From: Heyndrickxia coagulans 36D1
GTDB taxonomy: Bacteria; Bacillota; Bacilli; Bacillales; Bacillaceae_C
Length of the DNA: 64,000 nt
Assembly (NCBI RefSeq): GCF_000169195.2
Contig: NC_016023.1
Location: forward strand, 2,542,001 to 2,606,000
Direction of reading: 5' to 3'
Positions 43,584 through 51,760 of the stretch are shown piece after piece. Position 1 is the stretch's first letter; each line of letters starts with the position of its first letter. The position numbers were made by a program, and so were the translations under genes. The notes under the pieces were generated by a model, which saw only the letters and a program-made list of their open reading frames with translations, searched no databases and had not been told where the DNA came from.

Positions 43584-44955
43584 TGATATCTCCTCCTTGA
43601 AACCGGATTTCCATAGTGGTCCCAATACCTTCCCGGCTGTCAGCGTGAATATGCCAATTGTGAGCCTCTACAATTTCTTTTACAATCGCAAGGCCTAACC
43701 CCGTACCGCCGAAAGACCTTGATCTGGACTTATCAACCCGGTAAAATCTTTCAAAAATATAGGGAAGATCCTCTTCGGGTATCCCTTTTCCATGATCCTG
43801 CACAATGAGTTTCCATGCTCCATCTGCTTTTTTTACGGTAAGAAAGATATTCGTATGTGGCTCTGAATATTTATAAGCGTTATCCAGCAGGTTGATGACG
43901 ACTTGTTCAAAACGGACCGGGTCTGCAATCAGCTGGATGGAAGGATGACACTTCACTGTCAGGATGATCCTTTTGTTTTGGAAAGCCGGGCTTAATTTAT
44001 GTTCAATTTGCTTTAGCATTTGAAACAGCGGGAAGTTTTGCTTTTGGATTTGAAATGAATTCCGGTCCATTTTCGCCAAATCAAACAGATTTTGAATCAT
44101 ATCTGACAATTTCGCGGCTTCTTCATAAATAATATTTAAATAGGTTTCGTTATCCGCACAGTTGTTTTTCCGCGCAATATCTGCATAACCTTTGATGTAA
44201 GTTAATGGCGTGCGGAGTTCATGAGAAATGGAAGCCAAAAATTCGCTTCTTTCCTCGCGAAGATGGTTCCATTCGCGGGCCAACGTGCGGATCGATTCAG
44301 CAAGCTGTCCGAGTTCATCTTTACTGTAAACCGGGATTTCAACAGATAAGTCACCTTTCGCAATTTTCTTTGTCGCTACTTTCATATTAATCAGCGGCCT
44401 CGCCAGAATGCGGGATAAAAGGATGATCAAAATCAGCGTAATGCCGAATGCGAGAAGGCCGGCGATCCAGAAGTGGTGGTTCATTTGTGAGATCAGCTGC
44501 TGAACTTGTTTTGTATCCTTAAACATGTAGACATAGCCGTTTTTAAACGGGCTGACGGATGCAATGTACTTTTCATCTTCCCAATGCTTTTCTATGATTT
44601 TTCCCTTGTGTGTGATTTTGCCAACGGGCTTTGAAATGATGTTTCGCATTCCCCGGTCGAGCGGGCGTGAAGCAATGATGGATTTTTTATTGCCATTTAA
44701 TACAATCACGATGAGATCGGATTTGGATTCCATTACAGCAACACGGTGGATGGAATCCGGGTCATTGTATTGTTCCAGCACATCCCGGTGGCTGTTGCTT
44801 CTCACTAAAAGCGAATTGAATTCATCTTTTACACGCTCTTTGACTATATTTTGGTGCAAAAAGTAAATCACGAATCCTTCCAAATCAATCATAATCACAA
44901 AGAAAATCAAGCCAATTTTAAAAGAAATATGATTTAAATGCTTCAGCTTCGTCAC
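43558..44955 (-). CDS. Sensor histidine kinase with HAMP domain
   Basis: A 465-residue membrane kinase: helix 1 (about 13-33), an extracellular sensor of about 130 residues, helix 2 (about 163-185), HAMP (KKIAKGDLSVEIPVYSKDELGQLAES), the H box FLASISHELRTPLTYIKG and an HATPase domain with NLLDNAYKYS, DHGKGIPEEDL and FGGTGLGLAIV. It is the cognate kinase of the overlapping response regulator. GTG 44955 is the likely start, though the GGGCGGGG before it is close. The sensor part has no recognised ligand domain. Confidence 0.88.
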   Translation of the reverse strand: MTKLKHLNHISFKIGLIFFVIMIDLEGFVIYFLHQNIVKERVKDEFNSLLVRSNSHRDVLEQYNDPDSIHRVAVMESKSDLIVIVLNGNKKSIIASRPLDRGMRNIISKPVGKITHKGKIIEKHWEDEKYIASVSPFKNGYVYMFKDTKQVQQLISQMNHHFWIAGLLAFGITLILIILLSRILARPLINMKVATKKIAKGDLSVEIPVYSKDELGQLAESIRTLAREWNHLREERSEFLASISHELRTPLTYIKGYADIARKNNCADNETYLNIIYEEAAKLSDMIQNLFDLAKMDRNSFQIQKQNFPLFQMLKQIEHKLSPAFQNKRIILTVKCHPSIQLIADPVRFEQVVINLLDNAYKYSEPHTNIFLTVKKADGAWKLIVQDHGKGIPEEDLPYIFERFYRVDKSRSRSFGGTGLGLAIVKEIVEAHNWHIHADSREGIGTTMEIRFQGGDIIEEAAARR

Positions 44956-44985
44956 CCCCGCCCGTTTGGAATTCTCTGCAAAAAA

Positions 44986-45423
44986 TTAACTTGCTTTTGA
45001 GGATGTGTTGACCCGGACATAGGTTTGCCCGTCTTTTCCCGGTATGACAGTCACTTTTTCCCCAATATTATAGCACCGGTAATATTTCATATTATGTGGC
45101 GTAATCACCTTCATCACGCTTCCATCCGCCAACTTGATTTTCGATTTACAGCGGCTCACGCCTTTGATGTCCGCAGTGCAGTCTGTATCCGTCAGTACTT
45201 TTCCGGTTGTTTTTGTGCCGAGCTTTCCGGATACTAAGTTGACAGCATAGAGATTATTTTTGCCGTTTTGCTGGACGTTGATTTTGGCTTCCACTTGTTT
45301 TTCGCTCAGCCCGGGGTCTTTGTTAGGGCTGGCATCTTTCCCCTGGCTGGTTTTGCTTTGGCAGCTTGCAAGAATGAGTATGCAACTCAAAATGGCTGCC
45401 AATCCTGCCAATCTTTTGCTCAT
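44986..45423 (-). CDS. Lipoprotein of unknown function, two-component neighbour
   Basis: A 145-residue lipoprotein (ILASC lipobox near residue 20). The mature part holds KINVQQNGKNNLYAVNLVSGKLG, a Cys-containing DTDCTADIKGVSRCKSKI segment and KYYRCYNIGEKVTVIPG, which resembles a small beta-rich domain. I do not recognise the family. ATG 45423 is chosen because AGGAGATG lies six bases upstream. It precedes the kinase and regulator genes and is possibly part of their operon. Confidence 0.7.
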   Translation of the reverse strand: MSKRLAGLAAILSCILILASCQSKTSQGKDASPNKDPGLSEKQVEAKINVQQNGKNNLYAVNLVSGKLGTKTTGKVLTDTDCTADIKGVSRCKSKIKLADGSVMKVITPHNMKYYRCYNIGEKVTVIPGKDGQTYVRVNTSSKAS

Positions 45424-45639
45424 GCTTTTCATCTCCTGTAACTTTATAATTTGCCGTCTGCAAAAAATGATCAAAGATAGTATAAATCATAAATTTGAAG
45501 AAAGTATGCATATTCGTGTGCTTTTATAAAAGATATAAGGGGTTGTGAACAAAACGTGAAGAGGGGGCGTTCCTCGAAAATCTCCACATTTTCTGCACAA
45601 GAAAATTTTACGATTGATGCAAAGAAGGGGGAAGTACAA

Positions 45640-45858
45640 ATGGAATGGTTAAATGCTTTGCTGTTTCTTGCATGCCCGCTCATGATGATCTTCATGATGT
45701 TAGGGGGACATGGCCATGGAGGCGGGCACGGAAAAAAAGCCCATCTGGAACATAGCCATGGGATGCATAAGAGGATTCAGAAGTTGGAAGAGGAAAATCA
45801 AAGATTGAAAAAAAGGCTGGATGCATTTGATAAATATGATCAGAAGAAAACATCATGA
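45640..45858 (+). CDS. DUF2933-like small His-rich membrane protein
   Basis: 72 residues: one membrane helix (LLFLACPLMMIFMMLGG), a Gly/His run (HGHGGGHGKKAHLEHSHGMH) and a C-terminal coiled coil (KRIQKLEEENQRLKKRL). DUF2933 proteins have this plan and often sit near copper genes. AAGAAGGGGG precedes ATG 45640. It is divergent from the lipoprotein and two-component genes and is followed by the Csp3 repeat block. Confidence 0.8.
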   Translation: MEWLNALLFLACPLMMIFMMLGGHGHGGGHGKKAHLEHSHGMHKRIQKLEEENQRLKKRLDAFDKYDQKKTS

Positions 45859-45903
45859 AGATAAAGTGGCAGGAGAAAAATGATCCTGCCTTTTTAGTTA
45901 AGC

Positions 45904-46178
45904 GAGGAATGCAGGAAATACAGCCATGACCATTGTCAAAAATGCGCCGAAGCATGCTTGCGCTGTGCGGAAGCTTGCCGGAAAATGGCCTGTCACAAAG
46001 CCGGTTCCCTTATCAAAAGGGACCGGCTTAGCTGAAAATCCGGATGTGTTTGCGTTTAAGCAAACGGCAGAAGATGAAAATTGGATCCTAAAATAAGAAA
46101 ATGTGCAGAAATGATGCAGTTTGAATGTTTAACAGAACGGGCAAAAAATAAGGGAAGACAATTTGGAGGTGGAAATAA
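45904..46178 (+). pseudogene. 5'-truncated Csp3 copy
   Basis: The sequence matches 46413-46687 almost base for base: the last 30 codons of a Csp3 gene, its hairpin and the leader of the next copy. Its first 78 codons are missing. The stop TGA is TGT here. It is the remains of the first unit of a 509-bp tandem series. Confidence 0.85.
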
Positions 46179-46502
46179 ATGGACAAGTCCTATGAAGAAT
46201 GCATCAAAGCCTGCCAGGAGTGTATGGAAGCCTGTAATCAGTGTTACAGTGCCTGTTTAAAGGAAGACAATGTGAAAATGATGGCTGGCTGTATCCGCAT
46301 GGACAGAGAATGCGCAAATATTTGTGCTTTGGCATTGCAAGCGATGCAAAGCGGCAGCCCGTTTGTGAAGCAAATTTGCAATTTGTGTGCGGAAATTTGC
46401 GAAGCATGCGGGGAGGAATGCAGGAAATACAGCCATGACCATTGTCAAAAATGCGCCGAAGCATGCCTGCGCTGTGTGGAAGCTTGCCGGAAAATGGCCT
46501 GA
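46179..46502 (+). CDS. csp3: Cytosolic copper-storage protein Csp3 (copy 1)
   Basis: A 107-residue four-helix-bundle protein with 19 cysteines, the same number as B. subtilis Csp3 (YhjQ), in CxxC and CxxxC spacings along the helices (ECIKACQECMEACNQC; CAEICEACGEEC). Cysteines lining the bundle can hold many Cu(I) ions. There is no signal peptide, so it acts in the cytoplasm. TTTGGAGGTGG precedes the ATG. It differs from copy 2 at one residue (Val100 for Ala). Confidence 0.92.
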   Translation: MDKSYEECIKACQECMEACNQCYSACLKEDNVKMMAGCIRMDRECANICALALQAMQSGSPFVKQICNLCAEICEACGEECRKYSHDHCQKCAEACLRCVEACRKMA

Positions 46503-46687
46503 CACAAAGCCGGTTCCCTTATCAAAAGGGACCGGCTTAGCTGAAAATCCGGATGTGTTTGCGTTTAAGCAAACGGCAGAAGATGAAAATTGGATCCTAA
46601 AATAAGAAAATGTGCAGAAATGATGCAGTTTGAATGTTTAACAGAACGGGCAAAAAATAAGGGAAGACAATTTGGAGGTGGAAATAA

Positions 46688-47011
46688 ATGGACAAGTCCT
46701 ATGAAGAATGCATCAAAGCCTGCCAGGAGTGTATGGAAGCCTGTAATCAGTGTTACAGTGCCTGTTTAAAGGAAGACAATGTGAAAATGATGGCTGGCTG
46801 TATCCGCATGGACAGAGAATGCGCAAATATTTGTGCTTTGGCATTGCAAGCGATGCAAAGCGGCAGCCCGTTTGTGAAGCAAATTTGCAATTTGTGTGCG
46901 GAAATTTGCGAAGCATGCGGGGAGGAATGCAGGAAATACAGCCATGACCATTGTCAAAAATGCGCCGAAGCATGCTTGCGCTGTGCGGAAGCTTGCCGGA
47001 AAATGGCCTGA
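46688..47011 (+). CDS. csp3: Cytosolic copper-storage protein Csp3 (copy 2)
   Basis: The second intact copy, exactly 509 bp after the first, with identical leader and ribosome site. Only two or so bases differ in the coding part, which gives Ala100. It is followed by a true terminator, unlike the inner units, whose hairpin lacks a T-run, so transcripts may read through all copies. Duplication should raise copper-buffering capacity. Confidence 0.92.
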   Translation: MDKSYEECIKACQECMEACNQCYSACLKEDNVKMMAGCIRMDRECANICALALQAMQSGSPFVKQICNLCAEICEACGEECRKYSHDHCQKCAEACLRCAEACRKMA

Positions 47012-47018
47012 CACAAAG

Positions 47019-47051
47019 CCGGTTCCCTTATCAAAAAGGGAACCGGTTTTT
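47019..47051 (+). terminator. Terminator after csp3 copy 2
   Basis: CCGGTTCCCTT (47019-47029) pairs perfectly with AAGGGAACCGG (47036-47046), followed by TTTTT. Confidence 0.88.
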
Positions 47052-47265
47052 GGCAAAATCAATAAAACGGGAATGATGTGTTTAAGTTTAAGCGAACGGA
47101 AGAAAATAAAAATTGGATCGCCGGTTTAAATCAAGGTAAAAACCAATTTTTCTCATGGCGCTCCTAACATCATGAAATGGATGGCCGGCAGAAAACAATT
47201 CGATGTATTTGTTTTATATTTCTTGGTCTCCGGAACAATGCGGCAGGAAATTCAATATCAAAATA

Positions 47266-47309
47266 AAAAAGCAAAGATCCCAGCCATAAACTGAAATCTT
47301 TGCTTTTTG
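47266..47309 (-). terminator. Terminator of tRNA-Leu
   Basis: AAAAGCAAAGAT pairs with ATCTTTGCTTTT; read leftward it ends in a T-run. Confidence 0.8.
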
Positions 47310-47312
47310 TGA

Positions 47313-47396
47313 TGCGGATGAAGGGACTTGAACCCATACGGTGTTTCCACCACTAGAACCTGAATCTAGCGCGTCTGCCAATTCCGCCACATCCGC
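47313..47396 (-). tRNA. tRNA-Leu (anticodon CAG)
   Basis: Minus strand, 84 bases, class II: acceptor GCGGATG/CATCCGC with discriminator A, anticodon stem CTAGA/TCTAG with loop TTCAGGT (anticodon CAG), a long variable arm (TGGTG-GAAA-CACC) and T-arm with GGTTCAAGTCC. It decodes CUG. Confidence 0.95.
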
Positions 47397-47504
47397 ATTG
47401 TTTTGTTTTTGTTCGCCTCATCAGCGACAAATTTATTATATAATGCCCGGTAGAAAAAAGCAATACCTTTTTTAAAATTTTTTTGGATCCCTGGAAAGCT
47501 TGTT

Positions 47505-47537
47505 AAAAAAGGAGCCGTGCATGCACGGCTCCTTTTT
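47505..47537. terminator. Bidirectional terminator after the symporter gene
   Basis: AAAAAGGAGCCGTGC and GCACGGCTCCTTTTT form a perfect stem around an AT pair, with A-run and T-run. Confidence 0.9.
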
Positions 47538-47547
47538 GGGAAATAGT

Positions 47548-49017
47548 TTACGCAGCCATTTCAACGCTTTTTTGTCTGTCTCTTGTAAAAGCACTCACGG
47601 CAAAGGTTACAATCAAGTTCAAAACCATGGCGATGATCCCGGTATTTAAGTCTTTGACTGCTTGCGGCATAAACGGCAACAGCGTCGCAACCGTCTGATT
47701 CGTGATCGTCACATAGGAAACGACAAGTTCGCCCGCAACAATTCCAGCAAATGCGCCTGCTTTTGAAATCGGGTTATTTTTCATAAAGCTGAATACGATC
47801 GCCGGGAAAAATTGCGTAACCATGCTGTACCCCATCAACAGCAGGGCAACAATGGTTTGCCCGCCGTTAAATGTGAAGTAGAGGGCAATTAAAGATACGA
47901 CCGGAACCAAATATTTGGCAACATTGGCCACTTGTGTTTCATTGGCGGTCGGTTTAAATACTTTAAACAAGTTTTTCGAAATCATTGTGGATGCGCTCAT
48001 CAACAGCATCGACCCCGGTACCAGCGCACATAACAGACCGGCGGCGCCGATGACACCGACAAACCAGTGCGGGAAGCTTTCAATAGAAAGAACGAGCAGG
48101 GCATTGTCGGTTGCTGCTCCTTCAAGTGCCGGCTTTACAGTCAGAATCGCCGCAAAACCGGCAAAGAATACGAACAACAGGATCAACTGATACAGCGGAA
48201 AAATCACCGCATTGCGGCGGAACGTTTTTTCATTTTTCGCTGTAAAGGAGGCGGCAAAAGAATGCGGCCACGTGTAAAAACCGAGTGCCGTCAGCAAAAC
48301 GGTCGAAATGAACCAATATACACTCATCCCTTGGTGCGGGAGCGCAAGAAAGCCGGGTTTTGCCTGGTCAATGGCATGAAACATATCTGAAAAGCCGCCA
48401 AAATAATGAACGGGGAGATAAATGCCGAGAAAAACGACGACGGCCAAAACCAATGCATCTTTCATGACGGATGTCCAGGCTGTTCCGTGCACGCCTGAAA
48501 TCGTGGTGTAAATGGTTACCACGATCACGCCGATCCAGATGGCGACGCCGGAAGAAATCGAGCCGTAAGAAGCAATGCTGACGATACTGCCGAGCCCTTT
48601 TAACTGCAAAACAAGGTACGGGATCATTGCAATAATGCCGATAATCGAAACAAGGACACCGAGTGCGGGACTATTGTATTTTTTCGCGAAAAAGTCGGAT
48701 TGGGACAACAGCTTATGTTCTTTTGCATAACGCCAAATGGCCGGAAGCAGCCAATAGGAAAGAACATAAGCCAATGAGCCGTACCAGAGTATATAAAGCG
48801 TCGGCCCCCCTTTGCCGTAAGCCCATCCGCTGCCGCCGAGAAAAGTGAAAGTCGTGTAAATTTCACCGGCGCTTAGCAAGAATACAAACAATGTTCCAAA
48901 ACTTCTGCCGCCGGTTGCCCATTGTTCAAGGTTCATTTGCTTGCCCCGGCGCGCCCGGATGCCGAGATAGAGTGACACCAGCAAAAAGATGAGGATAACA
49001 AGAAGTGCGCTGTTCAT
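47548..49017 (-). CDS. Sodium:solute symporter (SSS family, YhjB-like)
   Basis: A 489-residue transporter with about thirteen helices. LSAGEIYTTFTFLGGSGWAYGKG near residue 50 and the ALVPGSMLLMSASTMISKN segment near residue 335 are SSS marks. It overlaps the DUF3311 gene by four bases. The same transporter-DUF3311 pairing is known in B. subtilis as yhjB-yhjC. The upstream peptidase gene suggests uptake of an N-acyl amino acid or related solute, but the substrate is not proven. Confidence 0.85.
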   Translation of the reverse strand: MNSALLVILIFLLVSLYLGIRARRGKQMNLEQWATGGRSFGTLFVFLLSAGEIYTTFTFLGGSGWAYGKGGPTLYILWYGSLAYVLSYWLLPAIWRYAKEHKLLSQSDFFAKKYNSPALGVLVSIIGIIAMIPYLVLQLKGLGSIVSIASYGSISSGVAIWIGVIVVTIYTTISGVHGTAWTSVMKDALVLAVVVFLGIYLPVHYFGGFSDMFHAIDQAKPGFLALPHQGMSVYWFISTVLLTALGFYTWPHSFAASFTAKNEKTFRRNAVIFPLYQLILLFVFFAGFAAILTVKPALEGAATDNALLVLSIESFPHWFVGVIGAAGLLCALVPGSMLLMSASTMISKNLFKVFKPTANETQVANVAKYLVPVVSLIALYFTFNGGQTIVALLLMGYSMVTQFFPAIVFSFMKNNPISKAGAFAGIVAGELVVSYVTITNQTVATLLPFMPQAVKDLNTGIIAMVLNLIVTFAVSAFTRDRQKSVEMAA

Positions 49018-49208
49018 TCGGCATCCCCCCTTTGGTTTTTCGGATCGGTTTTATAGATAATGAACATTACAACCGTCGATAAAACAACCCACAACACGGT
49101 CCAGAACATGATAAAAGGCATTCCGAGAATCATCGGATTGGTACGGTTTGCAAAAAACATGCCAATGATTAAAGCAAGAAATGGGAGTGATGCAAGGACG
49201 AATTTCAT
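49014..49208 (-). CDS. DUF3311 small membrane protein (symporter partner)
   Basis: 64 residues, two membrane helices (VLASLPFLALIIGMFFA and MFWTVLWVVLSTVVMFIIY) with the DUF3311 spacing. These proteins accompany SSS symporters as probable small subunits. The ATGA overlap with the symporter shows translational coupling. Confidence 0.85.
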   Translation of the reverse strand: MKFVLASLPFLALIIGMFFANRTNPMILGMPFIMFWTVLWVVLSTVVMFIIYKTDPKNQRGDAE

Positions 49209-49268
49209 TTGAAAACCTCACTTTTTTTAGTGTAAAAGGCCAACCGGTGAAAAAGCGGCTGATCCTTT

Positions 49269-50456
49269 TCAGGCAGTTAACGTCAGGCTGGCGGCGACGA
49301 ACGCTTTCACCCCGTAAGGCAATACATCCTCATCCACAGTAAAGCGGGCGTGATGGTGGGGATAAACGATGCCTTTGTCCGCATTTCCGGCTCCAATAAA
49401 AAAGAATGTGCCGGGTGCCTTTTGCTGGAATCCGGAAAAATCTTCCCCGCCCATGGTTGGAACGCCGTCTTGAATGGCATCTTCACCAAACGTCTCAACC
49501 AGTACTTCACGCAGCTTTGCCGTGACTTCCGGATCGTTAATAACGGGACGATAACCTTTCACGTATTGAAAATCATAAGTCGCCCCGTGCGCTTCTGTTA
49601 CGCCTTTCACGACGCGTTCCATCAGCCGGATCACTTCTTCCTGCAACGCCGGCTTAAACGTCCGGACGGTGCCGCTGATGAAAACCGAACCGGGAATGAC
49701 GTTATGCGCAGTACCGGCTATAAACTGGGTCACGGAAAGAACAACGGGATCTAAGGGATCAATATTTCTTGAAACAATATGTTGAAGGTTTGTTACAACT
49801 TGTGCGCCAATTGCAATGCTGTCTATTGCTAAATGCGGCTGTGCCCCGTGTCCGCCTTTTCCGTTAATCGTGATGTAGAAAGCATCTGGTGCTGCCATCA
49901 TCGGTCCTGACACCAACTCGATTTTTCCAGCTTCAAGCGGTGACCATAAATGAGCGCCAATCACCTGGTCCACACCGTCCATGACACCGGCTTGGACCAT
50001 TTCTTCAGCCCCGCCCGGCAATTGTTCTTCGGCATGTTGGAACAGAAAGCGGATTTCACCGGCGATTTGGTCTTTTAAGCCGGCCAGAATTTTTGCGGCT
50101 CCAAGCAGCATCGCGGTATGCCCGTCATGGCCGCAAGCATGCATCACACCGTCATGCTTTGAGACGAAATCAAATGCATTTTCTTCTTGAATGGGGAGCG
50201 CGTCCATATCGGCACGAATCGCTAAAACACGGCCGGGCTTTGCTCCTTTCAGCCGGGCTACCACACTCGTTTTTGTCGGGCGGGACAACGCCAAACCCCC
50301 GAAAGATGCAAGCGTATCGTAAATAAATTGCGATGTTTCGACTTCCTTGAAGGAAAGCTCCGGGTTTTGATGCAAATGCCTCCGCCAATGGATTACATCT
50401 TCCTTGACTTGTTCGACCAATGCATCGATTTTTTCGGCTTCCAAAGATAATGCCAT
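49269..50456 (-). CDS. M20 family amidohydrolase (N-acyl-amino acid / hippurate hydrolase type)
   Basis: A 395-residue metallopeptidase-fold enzyme. Metal ligands are visible in HACGHDGHTAM (Cys and His), QHAEEQLPGGA (Glu pair) and the C-terminal PHHHARFTVDE. HLHQNPELSF and IRADMDALPIQE are family openings. It should cleave an N-acyl amino acid to the free amino acid in the cytoplasm. ATG 50456 follows AAAGGGA. The next genes on the strand are the DUF3311 and symporter genes, so import and hydrolysis are probably linked. Confidence 0.88.
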   Translation of the reverse strand: MALSLEAEKIDALVEQVKEDVIHWRRHLHQNPELSFKEVETSQFIYDTLASFGGLALSRPTKTSVVARLKGAKPGRVLAIRADMDALPIQEENAFDFVSKHDGVMHACGHDGHTAMLLGAAKILAGLKDQIAGEIRFLFQHAEEQLPGGAEEMVQAGVMDGVDQVIGAHLWSPLEAGKIELVSGPMMAAPDAFYITINGKGGHGAQPHLAIDSIAIGAQVVTNLQHIVSRNIDPLDPVVLSVTQFIAGTAHNVIPGSVFISGTVRTFKPALQEEVIRLMERVVKGVTEAHGATYDFQYVKGYRPVINDPEVTAKLREVLVETFGEDAIQDGVPTMGGEDFSGFQQKAPGTFFFIGAGNADKGIVYPHHHARFTVDEDVLPYGVKAFVAASLTLTA

Positions 50457-50636
50457 ATCAAAATCCCTTTCTTATTCTATATTTCTATTTTCTTTATTGA
50501 TTTAAAGAATTTAGAGTATTATAACATCAAATACTTTTATATTGCAATAACAATTTGGTTTCACTTCTAGCTTTCTTCCAAAAAAAGGGGACTTTCTGCA
50601 GAGGAGAGAAATAGGCATCAAACCATCTCCATTGGT

Positions 50637-50667
50637 TTCCATCAGTGGATAAACACCACTGATGGAA
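50637..50667. terminator. Hairpin between the CMD gene and the M20 gene
   Basis: TTCCATCAGTGG (50637-50648) pairs perfectly with CCACTGATGGAA (50656-50667). It lies just after the stop of the CMD gene but lacks a good T-run. Confidence 0.55.
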
Positions 50668-50674
50668 GTTTCAC

Positions 50675-51091
50675 TTATCTTTGTTGCTCCCCCAGTTGCA
50701 TGAGGGCGCCAAAATATTGTGATGCTGTTGTGAAGCAAATGAAAGCAATCAGCTCACTGATCTCCGCATCTGTTAAATACTCCTTTAAAACCGCTGTTAC
50801 ATTTGGAGATGTTTGCCCTTTGCCCGCAAGAAAAGCTTCAGCAAATCCGGTACATACCGCTGTTTTTTCATCGTAATCAACGGGGTTCGGTTTGCCTTTT
50901 GCCTTACAATACAGGCAGCCATTTTTTTGTGCAAGTGTACGCCGGACTTCTTCTTTTAACTTCGCTGATAACCGGCCATCCTTTTCAAATTCATCACTGA
51001 GTTTGTTCCAGTATTTCAGAATGGACGCATTATATCCCAGCAATTGTTGAAATGGCGTATTTCCTCTTTCATGTAATGGTATCAGTGTCAT
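50675..51091 (-). CDS. Carboxymuconolactone decarboxylase (AhpD-like) family protein
   Basis: A 138-residue all-helical protein with the CMD pattern: LSAKLKEEVRRTLAQKNGCLYCKAKG, where the CxxC (Cys-Leu-Tyr-Cys) is the redox motif of AhpD-like members, and a second helical part LTDAEISELIAFICFTTASQYFGALM. It may be a peroxidase-type thiol protein. Start ATG 51091 follows GGGAGG by seven bases. It is divergent from the Lrp-type regulator and may be its target. Confidence 0.8.
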   Translation of the reverse strand: MTLIPLHERGNTPFQQLLGYNASILKYWNKLSDEFEKDGRLSAKLKEEVRRTLAQKNGCLYCKAKGKPNPVDYDEKTAVCTGFAEAFLAGKGQTSPNVTAVLKEYLTDAEISELIAFICFTTASQYFGALMQLGEQQR

Positions 51092-51197
51092 GCTCATCCC
51101 TCCCAAAAATAGTGTAAAATAAAGCGTGCGGCTTTTACATACCGATTAAAAGGCATTTGATTGATTTGAATTTCAAATTGGAAAGGAATTTGAAGAA

Positions 51198-51608
51198 ATG
51201 GATTTCATTGATGAACAAATTATACATGAATTGAAAGAAGATAGCCGGTTATCAATGAGCGAGCTAAGCAGGCGTATTCATCTATCAGCCCCGGCTGTGA
51301 GAGAGCGGGTACGACAATTAGAAGAACAGGATATCATTAAACGCTATACCATTGAACTGAACCAAAAAAAACTGGGATACCCGATAGAAGCCATCATTGA
51401 AGCGACAATTAAAAATAATCGTTATGACGATTTTAAAAAGCAAATATGCCAGTATTCGAATGTTGATTTTTGTTATCGTATTGCTGGTGAAGCATGCTTT
51501 ATGTTAAAAGCCCGCTTCCACTCATTTGAAGACGCGGAGCAATTTATTGATAAACTGCAGTTATTTGCACATTCTAAAACGAACTTTATTTTTTCAAAAG
51601 TAATTTAG
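51198..51608 (+). CDS. Lrp/AsnC family transcriptional regulator
   Basis: 136 residues: an N-terminal winged helix (ILHELKEDSRLSMSELSRRIHLSAPAVRERVRQLEEQDIIKRY-type, starting MDFIDEQII) and a C-terminal RAM ligand domain (VDFCYRIAGEACFMLKARF). GGAAAGG precedes ATG 51198. It is divergent from the CMD gene 106 bp away and probably regulates it. The stop codon TAG overlaps the first base of the MITE-like left half that follows. Confidence 0.88.
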   Translation: MDFIDEQIIHELKEDSRLSMSELSRRIHLSAPAVRERVRQLEEQDIIKRYTIELNQKKLGYPIEAIIEATIKNNRYDDFKKQICQYSNVDFCYRIAGEACFMLKARFHSFEDAEQFIDKLQLFAHSKTNFIFSKVI

Positions 51609-51760
51609 GCCTTACTGAACGAATCCGATTCTGAGTAAGCTCTAGAAGAATCCATCTTTAAAAATGCGATTTTGTTTTCTCTATAATTGAATCAGCTTCA
51701 AGTGCAAATTTTATAACACCCTTGCATTTAAATTTTTGCCAAGGCTGTCAGCATCCTTGC
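51607..51760 (+). mobile_element. MITE-like element, left part of a split copy
   Basis: Starts AGGCCTTACTGAACG at the stop of the Lrp gene and follows copy A (CGAATCCGATTC, AGAAGAATCC, TTCTCTAT, GAATCAGCTTCAAG, GTCAGCATCCTTGC), then gives way to array R4. The matching right part is at 53204. Confidence 0.7.

Larger units (their letters stand above)
45904..47010 (+). repeat. 509-bp tandem amplification carrying csp3
   Basis: The same points recur at 45904, 46413 and 46922. Two complete units and one truncated unit are present, nearly identical, implying recent or homogenised duplication. Confidence 0.9.
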
